DNA of 64,000 nt from Polaromonas sp. (GCA_021731285.1 JAKFXR010000037.1:20755-84754), one strand, 5' to 3'. Numbered from the stretch's first letter, positions 51,411-61,202 are shown. Notes: generated by a model from the sequence alone, not told the origin. Program-made: numbers and translations.

Positions 51411-52310
51411 TCAGGCGACGCCGTTGGCCTTGAACCACACCAGCGCACGCTTCCAGCCATCGTCTGCGGTCTCCTTGCGGTAACTGGGACGGTAGTCGGC
51501 ATGAAAAGCGTGCGGGGCATCAGGGTACACCACAAACTGCGAGGCCCTGGCAGCGGCACTGCCGTTGGCCAGGGCAGCTTTCATCTTATCAACCGTGTCA
51601 AGGGGGATACCGCTGTCCTGCCCACCGTACAGGCCCAGCACCGGTGCGTTCAGGATGGGCGCAATCTCAAGCGGATGCTTCGGCGTGACGGCCGTGCTGT
51701 CGCCCACCAGACGGCCGTACCAGGCCACGCCGGCCTTCACACTGGGGCTGTGCGCGGCATACAGCCAGGTGATGCGGCCACCCCAGCAAAAGCCGGTGAT
51801 GCCCACCCTGGCGGCATCCCCGCCATTGGCGCCCGCCCACTTCACGGCACCGTCGAGGTCGGCCATGACTTGCGCGTCAGACACCCTGGAGACCACCTCG
51901 GTCATCAGCTTGGCCATCTCACCGTATTCGGAGGGATCTCCCTGGCGCGCAAAAAGCTCTGGCGCGATGGCCAGGTAACCGGCCCTGGCAAAACGCCGGG
52001 CGGTGTCGGCAATGTATTCGTGCACGCCCAATATTTCCTGGATCACCAGAATCACCGGCATGCCGGTTTTTCCGGCGGGCGCGGCGTAATAGGCCGGCAC
52101 CTTGAAGCCATTGACTTCAAACGACGTTTCGCCTGCATTCAAGCCGTCAGACGAGGTTTTGATGGCGGTCTGCGCCATGATGGGCAAAGCCGCAGCGGCG
52201 TAACCCAGACCCAGGGCGGCCTTCAGGGCGGTACGGCGGGTGGCGCCAGCTTCTGTGCTTTGGCCAGGAAGCAGAGCGTCAAATTCGGATTTCTGGTCGC
52301 TGTTGAGCAT
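51411..52310 (-). CDS. dienelactone hydrolase family protein, exported by Tat
   Basis: A 299-aa alpha/beta hydrolase. The twin-arginine leader ATRRTALKAALGLGYAAA is at residues about 23-40. The nucleophile Cys is in VGITGFCWGGRITW, with a catalytic Asp in GGQDSGIPLD and His in PDAPHAFHADYRPSY. This is the DLH-like set. Carboxymethylenebutenolidase activity is not certain, because no other chlorocatechol genes are near; a general periplasmic esterase is possible. Confidence 0.85.
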   Translation of the reverse strand: MLNSDQKSEFDALLPGQSTEAGATRRTALKAALGLGYAAAALPIMAQTAIKTSSDGLNAGETSFEVNGFKVPAYYAAPAGKTGMPVILVIQEILGVHEYIADTARRFARAGYLAIAPELFARQGDPSEYGEMAKLMTEVVSRVSDAQVMADLDGAVKWAGANGGDAARVGITGFCWGGRITWLYAAHSPSVKAGVAWYGRLVGDSTAVTPKHPLEIAPILNAPVLGLYGGQDSGIPLDTVDKMKAALANGSAAARASQFVVYPDAPHAFHADYRPSYRKETADDGWKRALVWFKANGVA

Positions 52311-52398
52311 GGTGATTTCCCGAAAGATGTGGACCGACCTTTGAGTTTATGCGGTCAAGGAAATTTCTGGCGGTGCCGGGACTGCTGCCGGGCCGCAG

Positions 52399-55224
52399 TC
52401 AGTGCGCTTTTTCCCAGTTGGCGCCCATGCCGATCTCGGCCAGCAGCGGCACCTTGAGCTCGGCCACACCGGCCATCAGGCGCGGAATTTCGGAGCGCAC
52501 CCATTCGACCTCGGCTTCGGGGACCTCAAACACCAGCTCGTCATGCACCTGCATGATCATTTTGGTGGCGCGTTTTTCGGCATCGAGCACCTCCTGCACC
52601 TTGACCATGCTGAGCTTGATCAGGTCGGCCGCAGTGCCCTGCATGGGCGCGTTGATGGCCTGGCGTTCTGCGGCTTTTTTGCGCGGCCCATTGCCACCGT
52701 TGATTTCAGCCAGGTACAGGCGGCGGCCAAAGACGGTCTCGACAAAGTGGTTCTTCTGGGCAAACACCACGGTCTGCTCCATGTAATTCTTCACGCCCGG
52801 ATACCGCTGGAAATACTTGTCGATATAGGCGGCGGCGGCCTTGGTTTCAATGCCCAGGTTGCGCGCCAGACCAAAACTGCTCATGCCGTAGATCAGGCCG
52901 AAATTGATGACCTTGGCATAACGCCGCTGCTCGCTGCTGACCTGATCCAGCGCCACGCCAAACACCTCGGCGGCGGTGGCACGGTGCACATCCAGGCCGT
53001 CGGTGAACGCCCGCAGCAGCGCTTCATCGCCGCTCAGATGGGCCATGATGCGCAACTCGATCTGCGAGTAGTCGGCACTGGCGATCAGGCTGCCGGCGGG
53101 CGCCACAAAGGCCTCGCGCACCCGCCGGCCCTCGGGCGTGCGCACCGGAATGTTCTGCAGGTTCGGGTCGTTGCTGGACAGCCGCCCCGTCACGGCCACG
53201 GCCTGGGCGTAGTGTGTGTGCACCCGGCCGGTCCTCGGATGCGCCAGTTGCGCCAGCTTGTCGGTGTAAGTGCCCTTGAGCTTGCTGAGCGAGCGGTGCT
53301 CCAGCAGCTTGGCCGGCAGAGGATAGTCTTCAGCCAGCTTTTCCAGCACCTCCTCGTCGGTGCTGCGCGCGCCGCTGGGCGTTTTCTTGATCACCGGCAT
53401 GCCGAGCTTGTCAAAGAAAATTTCCCCGAGCTGCTTGGGGCTTCCGAGGTTGAAGGGCTGGCCGGCAATCTCATAGGCCTGGGCCTCCAGCTGCAGGATG
53501 CGCTGGCCCAATTCGTGGCTTTGTGTCGCCAGCATGGGTGCGTCGATCAGCACGCCGTTGCGTTCGATCCGGTACAGCGCCTCGCTGCTCTGGATTTCGA
53601 GCTCGTAGATGAAACGCAGCCTGTCATTGGCCTGCAGCTGCGGCCAGAGCACGCGGTGCACGTCCAGCGTCTGGTCCGAGTCCTCACACGAATATTCGGC
53701 CGCCTTGGCGATATCGACCTGGTTGAACTTGATCTGGTGCACACCCTTGCCGCACAGGTCTTCGTAGTTGATGCCGCTGCGGCCCACATGCCGCTCGGCC
53801 AGGCTGGCCAGGCCATGCGGCTTGTGCACTTCGAGCACATAACTTTGCAGCATGGTGTCGTGGGCATAACCCTGGACCTCGATGCCGTGGTTGGCAAACA
53901 CATGGCGGTCGTATTTGACGTGTTGTCCGAGTTTGGCTTTGCCGGGGTTTTCCAGCCAGGGCTTGAGCCGCGCCAGCACCTCGTCACGCGGCAGTTGCGC
54001 CGGGGCATCGGGATAGTCGTGCGTCAGGGGAATGTAGGCCGCCTCGCCCGGTGTGACACTGAAACTCAGTCCCACAATTTCAGCCCGCATTTCGTCGAGC
54101 GAGGTGGTTTCGGTGTCCAGCGCGACCATCGCAGCGCCCTCTATTTTGGCGAGCCAGCGTTCAAACATGTCCCAGCTGAAAACCGTGTCGTAACGCAGGT
54201 TGCTGGCCCGCTCGGCCAGCGGTGTGGCCAAAAAGGCCGGCTCGTCAAACAGGCCCGGCTCGCCGGGCGCAGGCGCAGGCCGGGCGCGGTCGGAGCGGTG
54301 GCTGTCCGGTCCGGCGGGCAGCTCGGCCGGGGCGTCCTGGGCCTCCAGGCTTCTGACCAGGCCCTTGAAGCCATATTTTTCATAAAAGTCCTTCAGGGCC
54401 TCGGTCTGCTGTGCGCCCATGGTGATGGACTGCATGGCCGGCAGGCCATCGACGTAGGCCGTCAGGTCGCAGTCTTTCTTGATGGTCAGCAGCTCGCGCC
54501 CCCTGGGCAGCCAGTCCAGGGAACTGCGCAGATTCTCGCCCACCACCCCCTTGATCTCGCCGGCCCGCGCCACCAGGGCGTCGAGCGAGCCGTATTCGAG
54601 CAGCCACTTCACGGCCGTCTTGGGCCCGACCTTGGGCACGCCGGGCACGTTGTCCACCGCATCACCGACCAGGGTCTGGTAATCGACCATCAGGCGCGGC
54701 GGCACACCAAACTCGGCCTCGACACCGGCCAGGTCGCGGCGGCGGTCGTTCATGGTGTCGATGACCGTGATGTGTTCATCCACCAGCTGGCTCAGGTCCT
54801 TGTCGCCGCTGGAAATGATCACCTCAATGGCCTGGCTTGAAGCCATGCAGGCCAGTGTGCCGATCACGTCGTCGGCCTCGACCCCCGGCACGTCCAGCAC
54901 CTTCCAGCCCAGCAGGCGCACCACCTCATGAATCGGTTCGACCTGGCTGCGCAGGTCGTCCGGCATGGGGGAGCGCTGGGCCTTGTAGGCCGGGTACAGC
55001 GCATCGCGAAAAGTCGGGCCCTTGGCGTCAAACACGCAAACCGCGTAGTCGGCCCGCACGTCCTTGCGCAGCTTCTGCATCATGTTGACCATGCCGCGTA
55101 TCGCGCCTGTGGCCGGACTTTGCGGGTCACCCGGGTTGGCACGCAGATCCGGCATGGCATGAAAAGCGCGGTACAGGTAGCTGGAGCCGTCCACCAGCAA
55201 GAGTGTTTTTTTGTCTGTGCTCAT
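52399..55224 (-). CDS. polA: DNA polymerase I
   Basis: A 941-aa family A polymerase with all three domains: 5'-3' exonuclease (1-about 295; DGSSYLYRAFHA, GVEADDVIGTLA), 3'-5' exonuclease (about 345-540; ALDTETTSLDEM) and polymerase (about 560-941; DPNLQNIPVRTPEGRRVREAF in parts, SADYSQIELRIMAHLSGDE, MQVHDELVFEV). It fills gaps and removes primers. Start ATG 55224 follows family length. Divergent from a small secreted protein; the shared upstream region contains a 17-bp perfect inverted repeat. Confidence 0.96.
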   Translation of the reverse strand: MSTDKKTLLLVDGSSYLYRAFHAMPDLRANPGDPQSPATGAIRGMVNMMQKLRKDVRADYAVCVFDAKGPTFRDALYPAYKAQRSPMPDDLRSQVEPIHEVVRLLGWKVLDVPGVEADDVIGTLACMASSQAIEVIISSGDKDLSQLVDEHITVIDTMNDRRRDLAGVEAEFGVPPRLMVDYQTLVGDAVDNVPGVPKVGPKTAVKWLLEYGSLDALVARAGEIKGVVGENLRSSLDWLPRGRELLTIKKDCDLTAYVDGLPAMQSITMGAQQTEALKDFYEKYGFKGLVRSLEAQDAPAELPAGPDSHRSDRARPAPAPGEPGLFDEPAFLATPLAERASNLRYDTVFSWDMFERWLAKIEGAAMVALDTETTSLDEMRAEIVGLSFSVTPGEAAYIPLTHDYPDAPAQLPRDEVLARLKPWLENPGKAKLGQHVKYDRHVFANHGIEVQGYAHDTMLQSYVLEVHKPHGLASLAERHVGRSGINYEDLCGKGVHQIKFNQVDIAKAAEYSCEDSDQTLDVHRVLWPQLQANDRLRFIYELEIQSSEALYRIERNGVLIDAPMLATQSHELGQRILQLEAQAYEIAGQPFNLGSPKQLGEIFFDKLGMPVIKKTPSGARSTDEEVLEKLAEDYPLPAKLLEHRSLSKLKGTYTDKLAQLAHPRTGRVHTHYAQAVAVTGRLSSNDPNLQNIPVRTPEGRRVREAFVAPAGSLIASADYSQIELRIMAHLSGDEALLRAFTDGLDVHRATAAEVFGVALDQVSSEQRRYAKVINFGLIYGMSSFGLARNLGIETKAAAAYIDKYFQRYPGVKNYMEQTVVFAQKNHFVETVFGRRLYLAEINGGNGPRKKAAERQAINAPMQGTAADLIKLSMVKVQEVLDAEKRATKMIMQVHDELVFEVPEAEVEWVRSEIPRLMAGVAELKVPLLAEIGMGANWEKAH

Positions 55225-55248
55225 CGACCAATTGTCAGCTATATCCTG

Positions 55249-55293
55249 GGGATGCCATGCCTGACTCGCGCCGGTTGTCAGGCATGGCATCCC
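55249..55293. repeat. perfect 17-bp inverted repeat between polA and a divergent gene
   Basis: Arms GGGATGCCATGCCTGAC (55249-55265) and its exact complement (55277-55293) around an 11-base spacer. It is 25 bp upstream of the polA ATG and 27 bp before the divergent start, so any promoter there overlaps it. Confidence 0.7.
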
Positions 55294-55319
55294 GGGCGCC
55301 AGCCCCCTACAATGCAGCC

Positions 55320-55679
55320 ATGCAACATCCTATTTGCTCCTTCCTGCTCGCCGGCGCCGCTTCGGTGCTGATGTGTGTTCCGGCCGTGGCACAGACCCCC
55401 GTGCCCCCTGCGAAAACGCCCCAGCTTGAGCCGGCCACCAACCCGACCCCTCGCCGCCCGGATCCGGCCATCCAACGCATCCAGGTCGAGGATGCCGGGT
55501 CCCGCATTGACGAAGCGCGGGTGGGTGGCGAGACGCAGAGCATCACGGTGCAGCCCAAGGTCAATGTACCTGCCTATGAAGTCCTGCCGTCAGATGCAGG
55601 CAAAGGCGGCGGCGGTGGACCCTCGCCGTCGGGTGCGGGTACCACCGGAAAACGCGTCTGGAACGTGCTGCGGTTCTAG
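55320..55679 (+). CDS. small secreted hypothetical protein
   Basis: A 119-aa protein with a signal peptide (MQHPICSFLLAGAASVLMCV.., cleavage after AVAQ near residue 25). The mature part is Pro-rich, then IQRIQVEDAGSRIDEARVGGETQSITVQPK, then a Gly/Ser tail. The motif RIQVEDAGSRIDE..VGG is of a kind common in small periplasmic proteins of Burkholderiales. Function unknown. 18 bp upstream of thrB and probably co-transcribed with it. Confidence 0.75.
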   Translation: MQHPICSFLLAGAASVLMCVPAVAQTPVPPAKTPQLEPATNPTPRRPDPAIQRIQVEDAGSRIDEARVGGETQSITVQPKVNVPAYEVLPSDAGKGGGGGPSPSGAGTTGKRVWNVLRF

Positions 55680-55697
55680 TTTTCCGTTTTTTCAGGC

Positions 55698-56684
55698 ATG
55701 GCCGTTTACACCGAAGTCTCGTTTGACGAGGCTGCCCCCCTGTTGCAGGCCCTCGGACTGGGTTCTCTGCAGACCATCACCGCCTGTTCAGGCGGGATAG
55801 AAAACACCAACTACTTTGTCGATACGGACCAGGGCCGCTATGTGCTGACCCTGTTCGAGCGGCTGACGTTCGACCAGTTGCCGTTTTATCTGCACCTGAT
55901 GAAGTACCTGGCGCAGCGAGGCATCCCCGTTCCCGAGCCGCAGGCCCTGGCCGAAGACGCTTACGGGCGCCCTGGCGACATCCTGCTGGAACTCAAGGGT
56001 AAACCGGCTGCTGTGGTTAACCGGCTGAGCGGGCGCAGCGAGTTGTCGCCCACCAGCGCTCACTGCGCTGCCGTCGGCGCCATGCTGGCCCGCATGCATC
56101 TTGCCGGCCAGGACTATCCCCGGCATCAAGCCAACCTGCGAGGTCTGGCCTGGTGGAACGAGACCGTGCCGGTTGTCCTTCCCTACCTGAGCCCCGACCA
56201 GAGCCAGCTGATCCTGTCCGAGCTGGCCTACCAGAACCATGTAGCCGCCGCAGCCGCCTACCGCGCCCTGCCGCGCGGGCCGGTGCACGCCGATCTCTTT
56301 CGTGACAACGTGATGTTCGACGCCGAGGGCGACTCCCTCGCGCTGACAGGTTTTTTTGATTTTTACTTTGCGGGTTGGGACACCTGGTTGTTTGATATCG
56401 GCGTCAGCCTGAACGACTGGTGCATCGACCTCGAGACCGGCGTGCAGGACGCCGAGCGGTCGCTGGCCTTCATGACGGCCTACCAGGCGGTTCGACCGCT
56501 ATGTGCGCAGGAACGCATGCTGTTGCCCGCCATGCAGCGCGCCGGCGCTCTGCGCTTCTGGATCTCCCGTTTGTGGGACTTTCATCTGCCGCGCGAAGCA
56601 GCGGTGTTGCAAGCCCACGACCCCGGCCATTTTGAGAGGGTCCTGCGTCAGCGGGCGCTGCGCCCTTATAGTTTGCAGTCCTGA
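55698..56684 (+). CDS. thrB: homoserine kinase (APH-fold type)
   Basis: A 328-aa aminoglycoside-phosphotransferase-like kinase that phosphorylates homoserine in threonine synthesis. This is the ThrB type found in beta- and gammaproteobacteria, unrelated to the GHMP-type ThrB of E. coli. N-terminal MAVYTEVSFDEAAPLLQALG and GIENTNYFVDT, the Brenner motif GPVHADLFRDNVMF near 195-208, the metal Asp in FFDFYFAGWD, and the family end segment RFWISRLWDFHLPRE are seen. Ribosome site is not obvious; the ATG follows GCATG. Confidence 0.93.
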   Translation: MAVYTEVSFDEAAPLLQALGLGSLQTITACSGGIENTNYFVDTDQGRYVLTLFERLTFDQLPFYLHLMKYLAQRGIPVPEPQALAEDAYGRPGDILLELKGKPAAVVNRLSGRSELSPTSAHCAAVGAMLARMHLAGQDYPRHQANLRGLAWWNETVPVVLPYLSPDQSQLILSELAYQNHVAAAAAYRALPRGPVHADLFRDNVMFDAEGDSLALTGFFDFYFAGWDTWLFDIGVSLNDWCIDLETGVQDAERSLAFMTAYQAVRPLCAQERMLLPAMQRAGALRFWISRLWDFHLPREAAVLQAHDPGHFERVLRQRALRPYSLQS

Positions 56685-56840
56685 CAACCCGGTGATCCAG
56701 GGCCCGCAAGAAAGTTGCCAGCCCGTCCCCTATTGAAGCAAACTGAACCCGACCGCGTTAAATTGTTCACTGTCTGTGCGTTTTTGCCTCGCATGGGTGA
56801 ACTTGGCGTCTCCTGAATCCCCCAACATGCAACTTTTTTA

Positions 56841-57611
56841 ATGAAATTAAACATCGTCCCCGCACGCACAGGCATCACATGGGTCAAGCTCGGTATCCAG
56901 GTCTTCTTCAAGCAACCACTGGCACTGACGGGCCTGTTCTTCCTTTACATGATGGCTGCGACGCTGGCCTCGCTGGTTCCCTACCTTGGCGTTGTCATCG
57001 CGCTGGCCCTGGTGCCGGCCGCCACCCTGGGACTGATGGTAGCCACCCAAATCGCCTCCGAAGGTCGCTTTCCCATGCCTGCCGTGCTGCTCAGCGCGTT
57101 CCGGACAGACAGGCAGCGGGGCCGTTCCATGCTGGTACTGGGTTTTCTCTACGCCGCGGCCTGCCTGCTGATCGTCTCGGTGGTGCCTCTGTTTTTCGAC
57201 GTGCCGGTCACCCGGGAAAGCGCGCTGACTCCCGAAATGCAGGGCGTCATGGTGGTGGTGCTGCTTCTGTATCTGCCAGTGTCGGTGCTGTTCTGGCATG
57301 CCCCTGCGCTGGTTCACTGGCATGGCATTCCCCCTGTCAAAAGCCTGTTCTTCAGCGCCGTTGTTTGCGTGCGCAACGCCGGTGCCTACACCTTGTTCGG
57401 CCTCACCTGGATGGTGGTGCTTGTGCTGATCGGCGTGGTTGTCACGGTCACAGTGGGCCTGCTGGCGAGCCCGGAGACTACCGCTGCCGTCATCATGCCG
57501 GTTGCGCTGCTCCTGGCAGCCATGTTTTCAAGCTCGATGTACTTCACCTTTCGCGACAGTTTTGAAGCGCCCCCTACCGACGACAGCCCCAGCCCAGGAG
57601 ATACGCCATGA
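56841..57611 (+). CDS. BPSS1780-family membrane protein
   Basis: A 256-aa integral membrane protein with about six helices. The N-terminal WVKLGIQVFFKQPLALTGLFFLYMMAATLAS and the segment IASEGRFPMPAVLLSAFR are family-like. Function unknown. It often lies upstream of or next to homoserine kinase in Burkholderiales, as here. The stop overlaps the FecR-domain gene as ATGA, so the two are coupled. Confidence 0.85.
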   Translation: MKLNIVPARTGITWVKLGIQVFFKQPLALTGLFFLYMMAATLASLVPYLGVVIALALVPAATLGLMVATQIASEGRFPMPAVLLSAFRTDRQRGRSMLVLGFLYAAACLLIVSVVPLFFDVPVTRESALTPEMQGVMVVVLLLYLPVSVLFWHAPALVHWHGIPPVKSLFFSAVVCVRNAGAYTLFGLTWMVVLVLIGVVVTVTVGLLASPETTAAVIMPVALLLAAMFSSSMYFTFRDSFEAPPTDDSPSPGDTP

Positions 57612-58327
57612 CCCAACACCAGCTGCAAGGACGGCAGGAAAAAGAAGTTCTTTGGTTTCAACGGCGTGACACGCTCAAGGCCGCAGCCGCATGGATGGCC
57701 CTGGGGGGCTTGCCCGCCGCGCTGGCGCAGCAGCGCAGCAATATTGTGCAACTGACGGGCGATGCCACACTCAACGGCACCCGGCTGAGTCCACAACAGG
57801 CCATCCAGACCGGTGACGAGATTCAAACCGGGCCGGGCTCCGACCTGGTGTTCGTCATTGGCAACTCGTCATTTCAGGTCAGGCAGAACTCGCGCCTGTC
57901 AGTCGAGCGCGGCAACACGCTCAATGCGGTCAGCGTGCTGCGCCTGTTGACAGGGGCGGTGGCCAGCGTCTGGGGCAAAGGCGTGAACCGCAGCATTGTC
58001 ATGCCGACCCTGACCGCCGGCATACGCGGCACAGGGGTGTACTCGGAAATTTTTGCCGACCGCGACAACCGCAATTACTTCTGCAATTGCTACGGCACGG
58101 TGGATGTGGGCGCAGGGACCGACAAAACGGTGTCGCAGGCGCAGTACCACCAGGCCTTCTGGGCAGATGCCAATCCGCAAAACGGGCGCTTCCTGTCGCC
58201 AGCCGGTGCCATCAATCACACTGACGAGGAACTGGAGTTTCTGGCCGGCTTGATTGACCAGCGAACAGCCTGGCAGATTGCCGGAAGAAAAGGAATCAAG
58301 GATGGCAGTGGCAGGATGACCTACTGA
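57608..58327 (+). CDS. exported FecR-domain protein
   Basis: A 239-aa protein with a twin-arginine-like leader (FQRRDTLKAAAAWMALGGLP, cleavage after ALAQ). The mature FecR fold (about 50-165) has ATLNGTRLSPQQAIQTGDEIQTGPGSDLVFVIGNSSFQVRQNS in parts, and TLTAGIRGTGVYSEI, the conserved GIRGT element. An unusual CNCYG pair of cysteines follows at about residue 158-162. It has no anti-sigma N-terminal domain and no TonB receptor or sigma factor nearby, so it is not a classic FecR regulator. Confidence 0.8.
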   Translation: MTQHQLQGRQEKEVLWFQRRDTLKAAAAWMALGGLPAALAQQRSNIVQLTGDATLNGTRLSPQQAIQTGDEIQTGPGSDLVFVIGNSSFQVRQNSRLSVERGNTLNAVSVLRLLTGAVASVWGKGVNRSIVMPTLTAGIRGTGVYSEIFADRDNRNYFCNCYGTVDVGAGTDKTVSQAQYHQAFWADANPQNGRFLSPAGAINHTDEELEFLAGLIDQRTAWQIAGRKGIKDGSGRMTY

Positions 58328-58349
58328 CAATTCCCCGCATGCCGTTCCT

Positions 58350-58712
58350 TTACTGGGAGCGGCGCACCTCGAGGATTTCGAAGTCAATGGCCTCGTTGTA
58401 GGTTTTGGCATCCTGAAGAGCCAGATGCAGCAGGATTTTTGCGGCATGGGCCTTCACCACGCGGTGCAGCAGGGCGCCCACAACCACCATCGGCAGCCCC
58501 GCCCAGAAGTAACCCCAGAAACTCAATGCCGTGCCTATGCCCAGAAGCGGCAAGGCGATGCCCACCACGAACAGGCGGTGTTTGACATATTTCTGGGCGC
58601 GCTCGGGATTGACAATCAGGCGAAAGCGACCGGCAGGCAACCCGGCGCAGAATTGCTCATGCGTTACGTACTGCGACGCATCGGTTTCAGCGGTGGGCTG
58701 GGGCTCGTTCAT
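58350..58712 (-). CDS. small membrane hypothetical protein
   Basis: A 120-aa protein with two close transmembrane helices (LFVVGIALPLLGIGTALSFWGYFWAGLPMVVVGALLHRVV, read as a pair near residues 45-90). A soluble C-terminus follows (QDAKTYNEAIDFEILEVRRSQ). ATG 58712 is preferred to a TTG four codons upstream. It lies between the convergent FecR gene and uvrD. No family recognised. Confidence 0.7.
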   Translation of the reverse strand: MNEPQPTAETDASQYVTHEQFCAGLPAGRFRLIVNPERAQKYVKHRLFVVGIALPLLGIGTALSFWGYFWAGLPMVVVGALLHRVVKAHAAKILLHLALQDAKTYNEAIDFEILEVRRSQ

Positions 58713-58769
58713 GGGTTCTCGCAAACAGGGGATGCAGGGCGTGGTCTGCCCTGATTGTGCCCGACACGG

Positions 58770-61202
58770 CTAGACGACAGTCAGTTTGGCCACACTCAAG
58801 GCCAGCCATTTGACCCCGTGCCGGGTGAAATTGATCTGGGCTCGTGCATCGTCGCCACTGCCCTCCAGCATCAATACCTTTCCCTCGCCGAACTTGGCGT
58901 GAAACACCTCCACGCCGCTTTTGAGACCGTGCGCCGGCGCATTGCGCTGCACCGGTACGGGCGGGTTGGCAAACCGCTCGGTAGCCGACCCTCTTGAAGA
59001 AAAAGCGCTCTTTGCCCAGTCACCACGGGCTCCACCTGCTCCTGAATTAGTAGCACCCGCCCAACCGCCCGAGTGCCCGCCGTAGGCAGACGCAAAGCCC
59101 TGGTTTTTCGGCGTGATCCATTTCAATGCTGCCTCGGGCAATTCGTCGAAGAAGCGGCTCTTCAGGTGGTAGCGCGTCTGGCCGTGCAGCATGCGGGTCT
59201 GGGAGTGGCTCAGGTACAGGCGCTGGCGCGCACGCGTGATGGCCACATACATCAGCCGGCGCTCTTCCTCCAGCCCGTCATGGTCGTTCATCGAGTTTTC
59301 GTGCGGGAACAGGCCTTCTTCCATGCCGGTGATGAACACGCAGTCAAACTCCAGGCCTTTGGAGGAGTGAACCGTCATCAACTGCACGGCGTCCTGCCCC
59401 GCCTGCGCCTGGTTGTCGCCCGACTCAAGCGCGGCATGCGTCAGGAATGCGACCAGCGGCGACAGTGTCTCTCCCGTTTCTGAATCGGGGGCAAGCAGTT
59501 CGGCCAGCGGCTCACCGACCAGGGGTGCGGAGGGGTCCAGCCCCTGGCTGGCCGGGGACTGGCTCAGGCGCGCGCCCAGTTCGTCCACCGGCAATGCGAC
59601 CGCGTCGCGCCCGAACCCCTCCATGCTGACAAAGGACTCGGCGGCGTTGACCAGCTCACCAAGGTTTTCCAGTCTGTCCTGCCCTTCCTTTTCGAGCTTG
59701 TAGTGTTCTTCCAGTCCACTGTGCTGCAACACCAGCTCGATGATCTCGCGCAGGCTCAAGCCCGGAGTCTGCTCGCGCAACACATCGAGCCTGGCAACAA
59801 AACCTCCCAGATTGGCGCCGGCCTTGCCGGTGACCGCGCTGACGGCATCGTGCAATGAGCACCCGGAGGCCCGTGCGATGTCCTGCAGCTGTTCAATGCT
59901 GCGCGAGCCTATGCCACGCGGCGGGAAGTTGACGACGCGCATGAAGCTGGTGTCGTCGTGCGGGTTGTCCAGCAGACGCAGATAAGCCAGCGCATGCTTG
60001 ATCTCGGCACGCTCAAAGAAACGCAGGCCACCGTACACGCGGTAGGGGATGCCATTGTTGAACAATGCGGTCTCCATCACGCGGCTCTGCGCATTGCTGC
60101 GATAGAGCAGCGCGATCTCCTTGCGCTCGATGCCGTCACGCACCAGTTGGCGCACCTCGTCAACAAACCACTGGGCTTCGGCAAAATCAGAAGTGGCTTC
60201 AAACACACGTACCGGCTCGCCAGGGCCGGCTTCCGTGCGCAGGTTCTTCCCCAGCCGCTTGCTGTTGTGGCTGATGAGCTCGTTGGCCGAGTCCAGGATG
60301 TTGCCGAAGCTGCGGTAGTTGCGCTCCAGCTTGATCTGATGCTGCACACTGAACTCACGCACAAAGTCGGCCATGTTGCCGACCCGGGCTCCCCGGAAAG
60401 CATAAATGCTCTGATCGTCGTCGCCCACAGCGATCACCGAACCGCCTGGCATGTCGCCGGCAGCGGCATCGTCGCCCTGCCCGGCCAGCATCTTGATCCA
60501 GGCGTATTGCAGCTTGTTGGTGTCCTGAAATTCGTCGATCAGGATGTGGCGAAAGCGCCTCTGGTAGTGCTCCCGCACCGGCGCGTTGTCTCGCAACAGT
60601 TCATAGCTGCGCAGCATCAACTCGCCAAAATCGACCACGCCCTGGCGCTGGCACTGCTCTTCATACAGCGCGTAGATCTCGGCCTTTTTCCGGGTTTCCT
60701 CATCGCGGATCGCCACGTCTTTGGCGCGCTGGCCGTCCTCCTTGCACGCGGCGATAAACCACATCAACTGCTTGGGTGGGAAACGCTCGTCGTCAATATT
60801 GAACTGCTTGCACAGCCGTTTGATGGCCGAGAGCTGGTCCTGGGTGTCGAGGATCTGGAAGGTGGACGGCAGGTTGGCGAGCTTGTAGTGAGCGCGCAGG
60901 AACCGGTTGCACAGACCATGAAAGGTGCCAATCCACATGCCGCGCACATTCACCGGCAGCATGGCCGACAGGCGCGTCAGCATCTCCTTGGCCGCCTTGT
61001 TGGTAAAGGTCACTGCCAAAATGCCGCCGGGAGAAACGTAACCGTTCTGGAGCAGCCAGGCAATGCGGGTGGTCAGAACCCGCGTCTTGCCGGAACCGGC
61101 GCCGGCCAGGATCAGCGCATGCGTGTTGGGCAGGGTGACCGCTGCGAGTTGCTCCGGATTGAGGTTTTGCAGGAGAGGGGAGCTGGGGACTTCTGGAAGC
61201 AT
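58770..61202 (-). CDS. uvrD: UvrD/Rep/PcrA-family DNA helicase
   Basis: A 810-aa superfamily 1A 3'-5' helicase. Motifs: Walker A LAGAGSGKTRVLTTRI (near residue 34), AVTFTNKAAKEM, ILIDEFQDTNKLQY (motif II, near 225), GDDDQSIYAFRGA, ERNYRS and VHSSKGLEFDCVF. The C-terminal Tudor-like tail (VEVFHAKFGEGKVLMLEG) supports UvrD/PcrA over Rep. Acts in repair and replication. Start MLPEVPSSPLLQNLNPEQ at 61202 fits the family. Confidence 0.93.
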   Translation of the reverse strand: MLPEVPSSPLLQNLNPEQLAAVTLPNTHALILAGAGSGKTRVLTTRIAWLLQNGYVSPGGILAVTFTNKAAKEMLTRLSAMLPVNVRGMWIGTFHGLCNRFLRAHYKLANLPSTFQILDTQDQLSAIKRLCKQFNIDDERFPPKQLMWFIAACKEDGQRAKDVAIRDEETRKKAEIYALYEEQCQRQGVVDFGELMLRSYELLRDNAPVREHYQRRFRHILIDEFQDTNKLQYAWIKMLAGQGDDAAAGDMPGGSVIAVGDDDQSIYAFRGARVGNMADFVREFSVQHQIKLERNYRSFGNILDSANELISHNSKRLGKNLRTEAGPGEPVRVFEATSDFAEAQWFVDEVRQLVRDGIERKEIALLYRSNAQSRVMETALFNNGIPYRVYGGLRFFERAEIKHALAYLRLLDNPHDDTSFMRVVNFPPRGIGSRSIEQLQDIARASGCSLHDAVSAVTGKAGANLGGFVARLDVLREQTPGLSLREIIELVLQHSGLEEHYKLEKEGQDRLENLGELVNAAESFVSMEGFGRDAVALPVDELGARLSQSPASQGLDPSAPLVGEPLAELLAPDSETGETLSPLVAFLTHAALESGDNQAQAGQDAVQLMTVHSSKGLEFDCVFITGMEEGLFPHENSMNDHDGLEEERRLMYVAITRARQRLYLSHSQTRMLHGQTRYHLKSRFFDELPEAALKWITPKNQGFASAYGGHSGGWAGATNSGAGGARGDWAKSAFSSRGSATERFANPPVPVQRNAPAHGLKSGVEVFHAKFGEGKVLMLEGSGDDARAQINFTRHGVKWLALSVAKLTVV

